In this document: one piece after another, positions 1 through 7,711 of the stretch
Position numbering within the stretch: the stretch's first letter is position 1
Layout: every line of letters begins with the position of its first letter
Origin: an uncultured Bacteroidota bacterium
GTDB taxonomy: Bacteria > Bacteroidota > Bacteroidia > Flavobacteriales > Flavobacteriaceae
NCBI GenBank assembly: GCA_902574335.1
Contig: CACGNO010000006.1
Location: forward strand, 1 to 44,582
Direction: 5' to 3'
DNA: 44,582 nt
Translations under genes and position numbers: made by a program
The notes under the pieces: model-generated
The model's input: only the letters and a program-made list of their open reading frames with translations
Told to the model about the DNA's origin: nothing
The model's database searches: none

Positions 1-22
1 AAAGTAGCGAAGCTATATAATT

Positions 23-844
23 ATGGAAAAAATTGGAATAATAGGTCAAGGTTTTGTTGGTAATGCAGTTTATCAGAAATTTAAAAATTTTTACGATATA
101 AAAACATTTGATATTGATAGTGCTAAATGTAATTCATCCCATTCAGATGTTTTGAATTGTGAATTTATATTTTTGTGTCTACCAACACCAATGAATAAGG
201 ACGGATCATGTAATGTTGATTTAATTGAATCGGAACTTAATAAAATTAAAACATCAACAAAGCTAGAAGGCGTAATTATTAAATCTACTGTTGAACCTGG
301 ATCAACTGAAAGATGGAATCGTATGTTTGATTTTAATATTGTTTTCAACCCCGAGTTTTTGACTGAAAGAAATGCTGTTAATGATTACGAAAATCAAAAT
401 AGAATTATTATTGGTGGACCAAGACCAACAACTTCTAGTTTAAAAGCAGTTTTTGCAAAAGTATTTCCTAAAGCTCACATAATAAAAACTGGATCAACAC
501 ATGCAGAAATGATTAAATATTTAACCAATTGTTTTTTAGCAACTAAAGTTTCTTTTGCTAATGAAATGTATGAATTGTGTAAAAAACTTGACCTTGATTA
601 CGATAAGGTAGTAGAATATGCAATTCTTGACGATAGGCTTGGAAACTCTCATTGGGCTGTGCCGGGACCTGATGGAGATTTTGGTTTTGGAGGACATTGT
701 TTTCCTAAAGATTTATCTGCAATTATAAACTTATCAAACAAATTAAAATCTAATAATATTACTCTGAAGTCAGTCATGGAAAGTAATAATAAAGTCAGGA
801 AAAATAAAGATTGGCAAAACATGAAAGGTAGAGCTGTAATATAA
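23..844 (+). CDS. Short-form UDP-glucose/GDP-mannose dehydrogenase family protein
   Basis: This is an NAD-dependent nucleotide-sugar 6-dehydrogenase-like protein, expected to oxidise a UDP-hexose to a UDP-uronic acid in the cytoplasm. The Rossmann glycine motif GIIGQGFVG is at residues 5-13, a FNPEFL segment at 108-113, and the catalytic cysteine motif FGGHCFPKD at 222-230 (Cys226). At 273 aa it ends after the central domain and lacks the C-terminal UDP-binding domain of full-length enzymes of about 430 aa. It ends at its own stop with no sign of a frameshift, so it looks like a natural short form. It is followed 10 bp later by metK. UDP-glucuronate made here could feed the epimerase at 18431 and the decarboxylase at 26585. 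Family is confident; substrate is inferred. Confidence 0.85.
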   Translation: MEKIGIIGQGFVGNAVYQKFKNFYDIKTFDIDSAKCNSSHSDVLNCEFIFLCLPTPMNKDGSCNVDLIESELNKIKTSTKLEGVIIKSTVEPGSTERWNRMFDFNIVFNPEFLTERNAVNDYENQNRIIIGGPRPTTSSLKAVFAKVFPKAHIIKTGSTHAEMIKYLTNCFLATKVSFANEMYELCKKLDLDYDKVVEYAILDDRLGNSHWAVPGPDGDFGFGGHCFPKDLSAIINLSNKLKSNNITLKSVMESNNKVRKNKDWQNMKGRAVI

Positions 845-854
845 AATTATTAAT

Positions 855-2105
855 ATGAGTTATTTATTTACTTCAGAATCTGTTAGTGAGGGTCATCCAG
901 ATAAACTAGCTGATCAAATCAGCGATGCTATTATTGATAGTTACCTCGCTTTTGATAAAAAATCCAAAGTTGCATGTGAAACTCTAGTTACAACAAATTT
1001 GGTTGTAATTGCTGGAGAGATTAAATCAAATGCTGAAATTGACGAAAAAAAAATAGTTCGTGATGTAATTAAAAAAGTTGGATACAATAAGTCAGAATAT
1101 TTGTTTGATAATGAGAGTTGTGAAATTAAATCATTTTTACATGAACAATCACCTGATATTAATCAAGGCGTTGATAAAGATATTGATGAAGAACAGGGTG
1201 CTGGTGATCAAGGAATAATGTTTGGTTACGCTTGTGATGAAACTAAAAGTTACATGCCATTAGCACTTGATTTATCACATAAAATTTTAGAGGAATTAGC
1301 CTTAATAAGAAAGGAAAATAGTGAAATTAAATACTTAAGACCAGATTCAAAATCTCAAGTCACTCTGAAATACGATAAAAAAAATAAACCCAAAGGAATT
1401 GTAGCTATTGTGCTTTCAACACAACATGATGAATTTGATGAAGAAAAATTAATGCTTGCTAAAATAAAAAAGGATATAATATCTATTCTTATCCCGAGAG
1501 TTATTAATAAATATCCTGAGTATAAACATTTATTTAATTCAGACATTAAATATCATATAAACCCCACAGGTAAATTTGTTATTGGCGGGCCACATGGTGA
1601 TACCGGACTTACTGGTAGAAAAATCATTGTTGATACTTACGGTGGAAAAGGTGCTCATGGTGGAGGTGCTTTTTCAGGTAAAGATCCAAGTAAAGTTGAT
1701 AGAAGTGCTGCATATGCTACTAGACACATTGCTAAAAATATTGTAGCTTCTGGACTTTGTTCTGAATGTTTAGTACAGGTTGGTTATGCAATAGGCGTAG
1801 CAGAACCGATGGGTATTTATGTTAATACTTTTGGAACAGCAAAGATAGATTTAACTGACAATGAAATTGCAACTGGTATAAGTGAAACCTTTGACATGAG
1901 GCCTTTTTATATTGAAAATAGATTAAAATTAAGAGATCCAATATATTCTGAAACAGCATCCTACGGACACATGGGAAGAATTCCAATTAAGAAAGTCAAA
2001 AAGTTCTATGATAAATATGGAAATAAGATTGAGAAAGAAGTTGAGCTTTTTACATGGGAAAAATTAGACTATGTAAATAAAATAAAAGAAAAATTTAATA
2101 TATAA
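855..2105 (+). CDS. metK: S-adenosylmethionine synthetase
   Basis: Makes S-adenosylmethionine from methionine and ATP in the cytosol. All family signatures are present: [19 protein letters not shown] near residues 7-25, GAGDQG at 115-120, [14 protein letters not shown] at 244-257 with the following DTYGG, and the P-loop-like [17 protein letters not shown] at 269-285. Its 416 aa is the usual Bacteroidota length. It lies 10 bp after a nucleotide-sugar dehydrogenase and 2 bp before ahcY, inside a polysaccharide operon. That placement suggests SAM supply for the methyltransferases at 13704 and 25531. It looks fully functional. Whether it is the only copy in the genome cannot be told from this window. 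Confidence 0.97.
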   Translation: MSYLFTSESVSEGHPDKLADQISDAIIDSYLAFDKKSKVACETLVTTNLVVIAGEIKSNAEIDEKKIVRDVIKKVGYNKSEYLFDNESCEIKSFLHEQSPDINQGVDKDIDEEQGAGDQGIMFGYACDETKSYMPLALDLSHKILEELALIRKENSEIKYLRPDSKSQVTLKYDKKNKPKGIVAIVLSTQHDEFDEEKLMLAKIKKDIISILIPRVINKYPEYKHLFNSDIKYHINPTGKFVIGGPHGDTGLTGRKIIVDTYGGKGAHGGGAFSGKDPSKVDRSAAYATRHIAKNIVASGLCSECLVQVGYAIGVAEPMGIYVNTFGTAKIDLTDNEIATGISETFDMRPFYIENRLKLRDPIYSETASYGHMGRIPIKKVKKFYDKYGNKIEKEVELFTWEKLDYVNKIKEKFNI

Positions 2106-2107
2106 TA

Positions 2108-3418
2108 ATGCAAAAAAATAAATTCATACCATACAAGGTAAAAGACATTTCCCTAGCTGAATGGGGAAGAAAAGAAATTAAACTTGCTGAGGCAGAAATG
2201 CCAGGTTTAATGGCTTTAAGAAGAGAGTATAAAAATAAATTTCCCTTGAAAGGATCAAGAATAGCTGGATGTTTACATATGACTATACAAACAGCCGTAT
2301 TAATCGAAACTTTAGTTGATTTGGGTGCTGAAGTAACATGGAGTTCATGTAATATATTTTCAACTCAAGATCATGCTGCTGCTGCTATAGCAAAAGCCGG
2401 AATATCAGTTTATGCATGGAAAGGAATGAATGAAGAAGAGTTCAATTGGTGTATCGAACAAACTTTATTTTTTGGAGAAGACAGAAAACCATTAAATATG
2501 ATATTGGATGATGGAGGTGATCTTACTAACATGGTCTTAGACGAATATCCTGAACTTGTAAATAATATAAAAGGACTTTCTGAGGAAACAACAACTGGAG
2601 TTCATAGATTATACGAAAGGTTTAACAATGGTACACTTCCATTGCCTGCAATTAACGTAAATGATTCTGTTACAAAATCAAAGTTTGATAACAAATATGG
2701 CTGCAAGGAAAGTGCAGTTGATGCTGTGAGACGATCAACTGACATTATGTTAGCTGGTAAAAGAGTTGTAGTTGCTGGTTACGGTGATGTTGGGAAAGGT
2801 ACGGTTGCCTCATTTGCTGGAGCAGGTTCAATAGTTACTGTGTGTGAGATTGATCCAATATGTGCTTTGCAAGCGTCCATGGATGGATATGAGGTTAAGA
2901 AAATGAAAAATGTCATAAAAAATGCTGATATAATCGTAACTGCAACTGGTAATAAGGATATAATTGTTGGAGAACATTTTAAACTGATGAAGGATAAAGC
3001 TATTATTTGTAACATTGGTCACTTTGATAATGAAATCGATATGAATTGGTTAAATACTAATTACGGTCATACAAAAATTGAAATTAAACCTCAGGTTGAT
3101 TTATATAACTTAGATGGTATTGAAATTATTGTCTTAGCAGAAGGAAGATTAGTGAATTTAGGTTGTGCAACTGGACATCCTAGTTTTGTGATGAGCAATT
3201 CTTTTACAAATCAAACATTAGCCCAGTTAGAGCTTTGGCAAAACTCAAAAAATTATGAAAATAAGGTCTATATGCTTCCAAAGCATCTTGACGAAAAAGT
3301 TGCTTTACTTCATTTAGAAAAACTTGGTGTCGAGTTAGATGAACTATCAAACAATCAAGCAGATTATATTGGGGTAAAAGTTAAAGGTCCATATAAACCT
3401 GAGTATTATAGATATTAA
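2108..3418 (+). CDS. ahcY: Adenosylhomocysteinase (SAH hydrolase)
   Basis: Hydrolyses S-adenosylhomocysteine, the inhibitory by-product of methyl transfer, to adenosine and homocysteine. Visible motifs are the substrate-domain segment [15 protein letters not shown] (residues 55-69), [11 protein letters not shown] around 185-195 with the active-site Lys and Asp, and the NAD-binding GYGDVGKG at 224-231. The C-terminus [10 protein letters not shown] is the typical family ending that completes the cofactor site. At 436 aa it is full length. It starts 2 bp after the metK stop, so the two are almost certainly co-transcribed as a methyl-cycle module embedded in the polysaccharide operon. Confidence 0.97.
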   Translation: MQKNKFIPYKVKDISLAEWGRKEIKLAEAEMPGLMALRREYKNKFPLKGSRIAGCLHMTIQTAVLIETLVDLGAEVTWSSCNIFSTQDHAAAAIAKAGISVYAWKGMNEEEFNWCIEQTLFFGEDRKPLNMILDDGGDLTNMVLDEYPELVNNIKGLSEETTTGVHRLYERFNNGTLPLPAINVNDSVTKSKFDNKYGCKESAVDAVRRSTDIMLAGKRVVVAGYGDVGKGTVASFAGAGSIVTVCEIDPICALQASMDGYEVKKMKNVIKNADIIVTATGNKDIIVGEHFKLMKDKAIICNIGHFDNEIDMNWLNTNYGHTKIEIKPQVDLYNLDGIEIIVLAEGRLVNLGCATGHPSFVMSNSFTNQTLAQLELWQNSKNYENKVYMLPKHLDEKVALLHLEKLGVELDELSNNQADYIGVKVKGPYKPEYYRY

Positions 3419-3431
3419 AAAATTATTTGTT

Positions 3432-4715
3432 GTGAAAAATAAAATTGCAATTATTGGTTTAGGCTATGTAGGACTTCCATTAGCAGTAGCTTTTGCAAAA
3501 AAATATTCTGTTATAGGTTATGACATCAATGAGAATAGAATATCAGAACTTAAGTCTAAAAATGATACAACTAAAGAAGTTGAAAAAAAAGATTTAGATA
3601 AAATTTTAATTAATAGTTCAGATTATATTAATGATAAAAACGGACTTTATGTTACACATAATTCTTCAGAATTAGATGCTAATTATTATATTATAACTGT
3701 ACCAACACCAATTGATAATGATAAAAATCCAATTTTAAAACCTTTATTAGATTCATCTAAGTTCGTTGGAAGTAAAATAAAATTTGGTGATATTGTGATT
3801 TATGAAAGTACAGTATACCCTGGCTTAACTGAAGATGTATGTGTGCCTATACTTGAGCAAGAATCAAAATTGATTTTTAATAAAGATTTTTATGTTGGAT
3901 ATTCACCTGAAAGAATTAATCCTGGTGATAAAGAAAGAACGGTTACCAAAATTAAAAAAATAACCTCTGGGTCAAATCAAGATAGTGCTCAAAAAATTAA
4001 TAATTTGTATAAATCTGTAATTGACGCTGGAACACATTTAGTATCGTCAATAAAAATTGCCGAAGCTGCAAAAGTTATTGAGAATTGTCAAAGAGATATC
4101 AACATTGCATTTATTAATGAACTAGCTAAAATATTTGAATTATTAAAGATTGATACCAATGAAGTATTAGAAGCTGCAGGTACAAAATGGAATTTTTTAC
4201 CATTTAAACCTGGTTTAGTTGGTGGACATTGCATTGGAGTTGATCCATATTATCTAGCTCAAAAATCTCAACAACTTGGTTATTATCCAGAAATTATATT
4301 AGCAGGAAGAAGAATCAATGATAGTATGGGCACATATGTAGCTAATAGGCTTATAAAGCTATTGATAGCTAAGAACAAAAAAATAAATAATGCTAAAATC
4401 TTGCTTCTGGGTATTACCTTTAAGGAAAATTGTCCTGATATAAGAAATTCTAAAGTAATTGATATTTATAACGAATTGAATCAGTTTGGACTTAGTGTAG
4501 ATGTTTATGATCCTTATGCCAATGCTGAAGAAGTATATAATGAGTATGATATTGAATTGTCATCTAATATAGATTCATCATATGACGGAATTATCCTTGC
4601 TGTCTCACACAATAGTTTTGCTGAAATACTAGAAAAAATTAGGTTAACATCAAATCCAGTTATTTTTGATGTAAAGTCATTCTGGCCTTCAAATTCTGTT
4701 GATTCAAGATTGTAG
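3432..4715 (+). CDS. UDP-N-acetylhexosamine 6-dehydrogenase (TviB/WbpA type)
   Basis: A full-length nucleotide-sugar dehydrogenase, likely oxidising UDP-GlcNAc or UDP-GalNAc to the uronate. The Rossmann motif IIGLGYVGLPLA is at residues 7-18, the STVYPG loop at 126-131 and the YSPERINPGD loop at 157-166. The catalytic cysteine motif GLVGGHCIGVDPYYL at 261-275 (Cys267) is followed by a complete C-terminal UDP-binding domain with GITFKEN...DIRNSK. The GHCIGVDPYYL form resembles the Vi-antigen TviB / WbpA subgroup more than UDP-glucose dehydrogenases. The start is GTG, 13 bp after ahcY; no ATG lies near the Rossmann fold. Which HexNAc it uses is not decided by the sequence. Confidence 0.9.
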   Translation: MKNKIAIIGLGYVGLPLAVAFAKKYSVIGYDINENRISELKSKNDTTKEVEKKDLDKILINSSDYINDKNGLYVTHNSSELDANYYIITVPTPIDNDKNPILKPLLDSSKFVGSKIKFGDIVIYESTVYPGLTEDVCVPILEQESKLIFNKDFYVGYSPERINPGDKERTVTKIKKITSGSNQDSAQKINNLYKSVIDAGTHLVSSIKIAEAAKVIENCQRDINIAFINELAKIFELLKIDTNEVLEAAGTKWNFLPFKPGLVGGHCIGVDPYYLAQKSQQLGYYPEIILAGRRINDSMGTYVANRLIKLLIAKNKKINNAKILLLGITFKENCPDIRNSKVIDIYNELNQFGLSVDVYDPYANAEEVYNEYDIELSSNIDSSYDGIILAVSHNSFAEILEKIRLTSNPVIFDVKSFWPSNSVDSRL

Positions 4716-4717
4716 TT

Positions 4718-5647
4718 ATGGATAAAAAAATCATTGTAATTACTCCAATTTCTCATCTTGAAGGGGTTGTTGATTTAATAAAATTAAAAGGTAAAGTATA
4801 TTTAGAGGAAAATATTAGAAAAGAAAAATTAAGAGAAATTTTAATTAATAAGGACATAAATACTATAGTTTGCAATCCAAATAAACAAGATTTTATAATT
4901 GATGAGGAATTACTTAAACAAACTAAAATTAAAATAATTAATACTTGTTCAACAGGCCTAAATCATATTGATGTTGATTATTGTATAAATAATAATATTA
5001 CTATTCAAAGTCATAAAAACGACTTTGAATTAATTAATGAATTGCCATCTACATCCGAGTTAGCTTTTGGATTAATGATTGATTTAATGAGGCATATAAC
5101 TAATTCTAATAATTTTGTAAAATCACAAAAAAAATGGGATTACACTCATTTTGTAGGTAACCAAATTAGAAACAGTAATATTGGTATTGTTGGATTTGGT
5201 AGATTAGGTAAAATGATGTATAATTTTTGTAAAGCTTTTGATGCAAATGTTTTTGTTTATGACCCATATGTTAAAGATTCTAGAGTAAATTGTAAAACCA
5301 TAGAAGAATTATTTGAAAAATCAAAAATAGTTTCTCTTCATGTGCATGTAACTCAAGAAACAAAGGGATTAATTAATTATAAATTACTTAATAATGGAGT
5401 TGATTATCTTGTAAATACATCAAGAGGAGAAATTGTTAATGAAGAGGATGTAATTAAAGCTTTACATAACAAGAAATTGAAGGGTTATGGAACTGATGTT
5501 CTTGAAAATGAATTTGATGACGTTAAAGATTCTAACTTTTTTCTCTTGGAAAATAAAAATCTAAATGTAATTTTAACACCGCATGTTGGAGGTATGACTA
5601 TTGAGGGTCAAACTAAAGCATACAAATGGTCAATAAATAAACTTTAA
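4718..5647 (+). CDS. D-isomer-specific 2-hydroxyacid dehydrogenase family protein
   Basis: An NAD-dependent oxidoreductase of the phosphoglycerate/lactate dehydrogenase family, reducing or oxidising a 2-hydroxyacid. The NAD motif GIVGFGRLGKMM is at residues 156-167. The catalytic triad is recognisable as Arg236 (NTSRGEIV), Glu265 (DVLENE) and His289 (TPHVGG). At 309 aa it lacks a SerA regulatory ACT domain. It sits 2 bp after the HexNAc dehydrogenase and 4 bp before a CMP-sugar synthetase-like gene, so it probably acts on a sugar-acid intermediate rather than in serine synthesis. Substrate is unknown. Confidence 0.85.
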   Translation: MDKKIIVITPISHLEGVVDLIKLKGKVYLEENIRKEKLREILINKDINTIVCNPNKQDFIIDEELLKQTKIKIINTCSTGLNHIDVDYCINNNITIQSHKNDFELINELPSTSELAFGLMIDLMRHITNSNNFVKSQKKWDYTHFVGNQIRNSNIGIVGFGRLGKMMYNFCKAFDANVFVYDPYVKDSRVNCKTIEELFEKSKIVSLHVHVTQETKGLINYKLLNNGVDYLVNTSRGEIVNEEDVIKALHNKKLKGYGTDVLENEFDDVKDSNFFLLENKNLNVILTPHVGGMTIEGQTKAYKWSINKL

Positions 5648-5651
5648 ATTT

Positions 5652-6212
5652 ATGATTAACTCCTTGGTTATAATTCCTGCTAAAGGTGATTCAGTAAGAT
5701 TAAAAAGAAAAAACTTAAGAGTAATTTCCGGTAAAACTCTTATTGAACACTCTATAATTTATGCTAAATCATCAAAATTAACATCAAAAATTATTGTCTC
5801 AACAGAAGATCCTGAAATAAAATCTGTTTCTGAACCTTATGGCGTTACTATAGTTGGAAGAGATAAAAGTTTTATGGGTGAAAGAGAAGTAGCTGATGTT
5901 TATATAGAAATTTTTAAAAAATTTGGTAATGAAAGTTATACTCATGTGGTTGGGGTACAACCAGACCATCCTGATAGAAATATTCCATTAGATAATATGT
6001 TAAAATATGCTAAGGATAATAAATATGATGATCTTTTTACTGTAGACAGTTATGGGACAAGAAATGGCTCAATAAGAATTATAAAAGCTGAACATGTAAG
6101 ATCTGGAATGATGAGCAGAAGAGTTGGTTCAATGTTGGACAATTGTACTAACATTCATAGTGAAAATGATTTAATTAATGCTGAAAAAAATATAAATGAA
6201 CGATTACATTAA
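5652..6212 (+). CDS. Acylneuraminate/KDO cytidylyltransferase-like protein (short)
   Basis: Resembles CMP-sialic acid / CMP-ulosonic acid synthetases, which activate a 2-keto-3-deoxy sugar acid with CTP. The nucleotide-binding start IIPAKGDSVRLKRKNLR (about residues 7-23) corresponds to the family's IPARxxSxRxxxKN. IVSTEDPEI and VGVQPDHPDR fit the later strand motifs. At 186 aa it is shorter than the usual 220-230 and ends soon after an N-D-L-I-N-A-E segment normally near the C-terminus. Its end overlaps the following aldolase gene by 17 bp, so the two are probably translated together. The pairing suggests that the aldolase's ulosonate product is activated here; this is inference. Confidence 0.75.
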   Translation: MINSLVIIPAKGDSVRLKRKNLRVISGKTLIEHSIIYAKSSKLTSKIIVSTEDPEIKSVSEPYGVTIVGRDKSFMGEREVADVYIEIFKKFGNESYTHVVGVQPDHPDRNIPLDNMLKYAKDNKYDDLFTVDSYGTRNGSIRIIKAEHVRSGMMSRRVGSMLDNCTNIHSENDLINAEKNINERLH

Positions 6213-7005
6213 AAATTTACAAAGTCAAGATAAATTAAATATCAGTATAGATTTGGATTTATCATTCGAGTGGAAACATTTCAAAATAGCTGGTCCTTGT
6301 TCAGTCGAAGGGCCTGATATTATTGAAATTGCGAATCAAATAAAGTCATGTGGTGCAGATGCTCTTAGAGCTGGCGCCTATAAACCATGTACATACCCAA
6401 TTTTAAAAGAAAAAAATGGTTGGAAAGAAGGATTAAGAAAGGAAGGTCTAGAATTACTTAAACAGGCAAAAATTGAATCGGGTTTACCTATAGTTACTGA
6501 AGTTATGGACCCGCGCATGATTGATGAAGTTGGTAGTGTAGCAGATATTTTTCAAATTGGAACTAGAAATTTTCAAAATTATTCTTTACTGGATGAGCTT
6601 GGTAAATGTGACATTCCTATTTTATTAAAAAGAGGAACTTGGGGGACAATTGATGAAATTTTAGGCGCATGTGAAAGAATTCTTGTCGGTGGTAATAAAA
6701 AAGTTGCAATATGTCTTAGAGGAGTAGTTGGTATGCCATCCTACAGGCATGTTTTTCCAACTATTAGATGGGCTCCTGATTTAATGATGATTCCTGCATT
6801 GAAGGAGATAACAAATATACCTATAATTTATGATCCTAGTCATTCTACAGGATATAGAAATTTTGTAAGACCAATTTCTAGAGCTGCTATTGCTGCTGGT
6901 TCTGATGGATTGATTATTGAAGCTCATCCTGATCCAAATAATTCAATAAGTGATCCGGATCAAGCAATAGATTATAAAACTTTAAAAAAAATATTTAATG
7001 AATAA
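6196..7005 (+). CDS. Divergent DAHP/KDO8P synthase-like aldolase
   Basis: A PEP-dependent 3-deoxy-ulosonate synthase of the type I-beta DAHP synthase / KDO8P synthase superfamily. Metal ligands are conserved: Cys35 in AGPCSVE, His216 in DPSHSTG, Glu242 in IIEAHPDP and Asp253 in ISDPD. PEP-site segments QIGTRNFQN (120-128) and LLKRG (143-147) are present. The acceptor-binding motif, KPRTS in DAHP synthases and KANRS/T in KDO8P synthases, is KPCTY here (63-67), and the usual C-E-R-G is CLRG (173-176). The acceptor aldose may therefore not be erythrose 4-phosphate. Overlaps the upstream cytidylyltransferase by 17 bp and the downstream GT2 by 8 bp. A role in surface sugar rather than shikimate synthesis is inferred. 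Confidence 0.8.
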   Translation: MNDYIKNLQSQDKLNISIDLDLSFEWKHFKIAGPCSVEGPDIIEIANQIKSCGADALRAGAYKPCTYPILKEKNGWKEGLRKEGLELLKQAKIESGLPIVTEVMDPRMIDEVGSVADIFQIGTRNFQNYSLLDELGKCDIPILLKRGTWGTIDEILGACERILVGGNKKVAICLRGVVGMPSYRHVFPTIRWAPDLMMIPALKEITNIPIIYDPSHSTGYRNFVRPISRAAIAAGSDGLIIEAHPDPNNSISDPDQAIDYKTLKKIFNE

Positions 7006-7642
7006 TAATTTAAGTATAGTTATTAGAACTCGAAATGAAGAAAGACATATTGGATATGCTATTCAATCTTGTATTGATAATTTTGATGATCCAGAAATTA
7101 TTATAGTTGATAATAAAAGTAAAGATGATACTTTAGAAGTAATTTCATTATTTGATAAATATAACATAAAAACAGTTCAACTAAAGTCATCTTATTCCCC
7201 TGGTAAATCTCTTAATTTAGGAATTAAAAACTGTACCAATGAAACTGTATTAATTTTATCAGCACATTGTCAAATAGTTGATGTAGATTTAAAAAAAGTG
7301 AAAAATCTTTTGAAAAAATATGTTGCAGTTTTTGGAAATCAAACCCCAATATTTAGAGGTAAAAAGATAACAAAAAGATATATTTGGTCTCATTTTACGG
7401 ATGAAGATGTAATTAATATGTACTCTGAAATTGAAAAGAGGAGTTTTTTACATAATGCTTATTGTTTTTATAATAAATCTTTTTTGATAAAAAATAAATT
7501 TGATGAGAAGTATATAGGAAAGGAAGATAGATATTGGGCTATTGAAATGGTAAAGAAGAATTATGAATATTATTATTTAAGTAGTATTAAAGTAAATCAT
7601 TTTTGGACTAAAAATGGAAATACTTGGAGAGGATTAAGTTAA
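6998..7642 (+). CDS. Family 2 glycosyltransferase (short)
   Basis: A GT-A fold glycosyltransferase. The nucleotide-sugar binding strand LSIVIRTRNEERHIGYAI is at residues 5-22, followed by IIIVDNKSKDDT (34-45). The position of the usual DxD motif reads SAHCQ (88-92). That replacement occurs in some rhamnosyltransferase-like GT2 proteins and means metal binding cannot be assumed. At 214 aa it is a minimal catalytic domain with no membrane segment. It overlaps the preceding gene by 8 bp. Given the neighbouring CMP-sugar genes it may transfer an unusual sugar; donor and acceptor are unknown. Confidence 0.8.
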   Translation: MNNNLSIVIRTRNEERHIGYAIQSCIDNFDDPEIIIVDNKSKDDTLEVISLFDKYNIKTVQLKSSYSPGKSLNLGIKNCTNETVLILSAHCQIVDVDLKKVKNLLKKYVAVFGNQTPIFRGKKITKRYIWSHFTDEDVINMYSEIEKRSFLHNAYCFYNKSFLIKNKFDEKYIGKEDRYWAIEMVKKNYEYYYLSSIKVNHFWTKNGNTWRGLS

Positions 7643-7711
7643 TAGTTCAATTCTTATTAAATTTTAAATTTTTTATTCTTCACTATTATAAACTTTGATT
7701 AAACTATTTTA

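Noticed and set aside
6196-7005. Housekeeping aromatic-pathway DAHP synthase
   Set aside because: The acceptor motif is altered (KPCTY, CLRG) and the gene overlaps a CMP-transferase and a glycosyltransferase rather than shikimate genes. Kept as a divergent family member instead.
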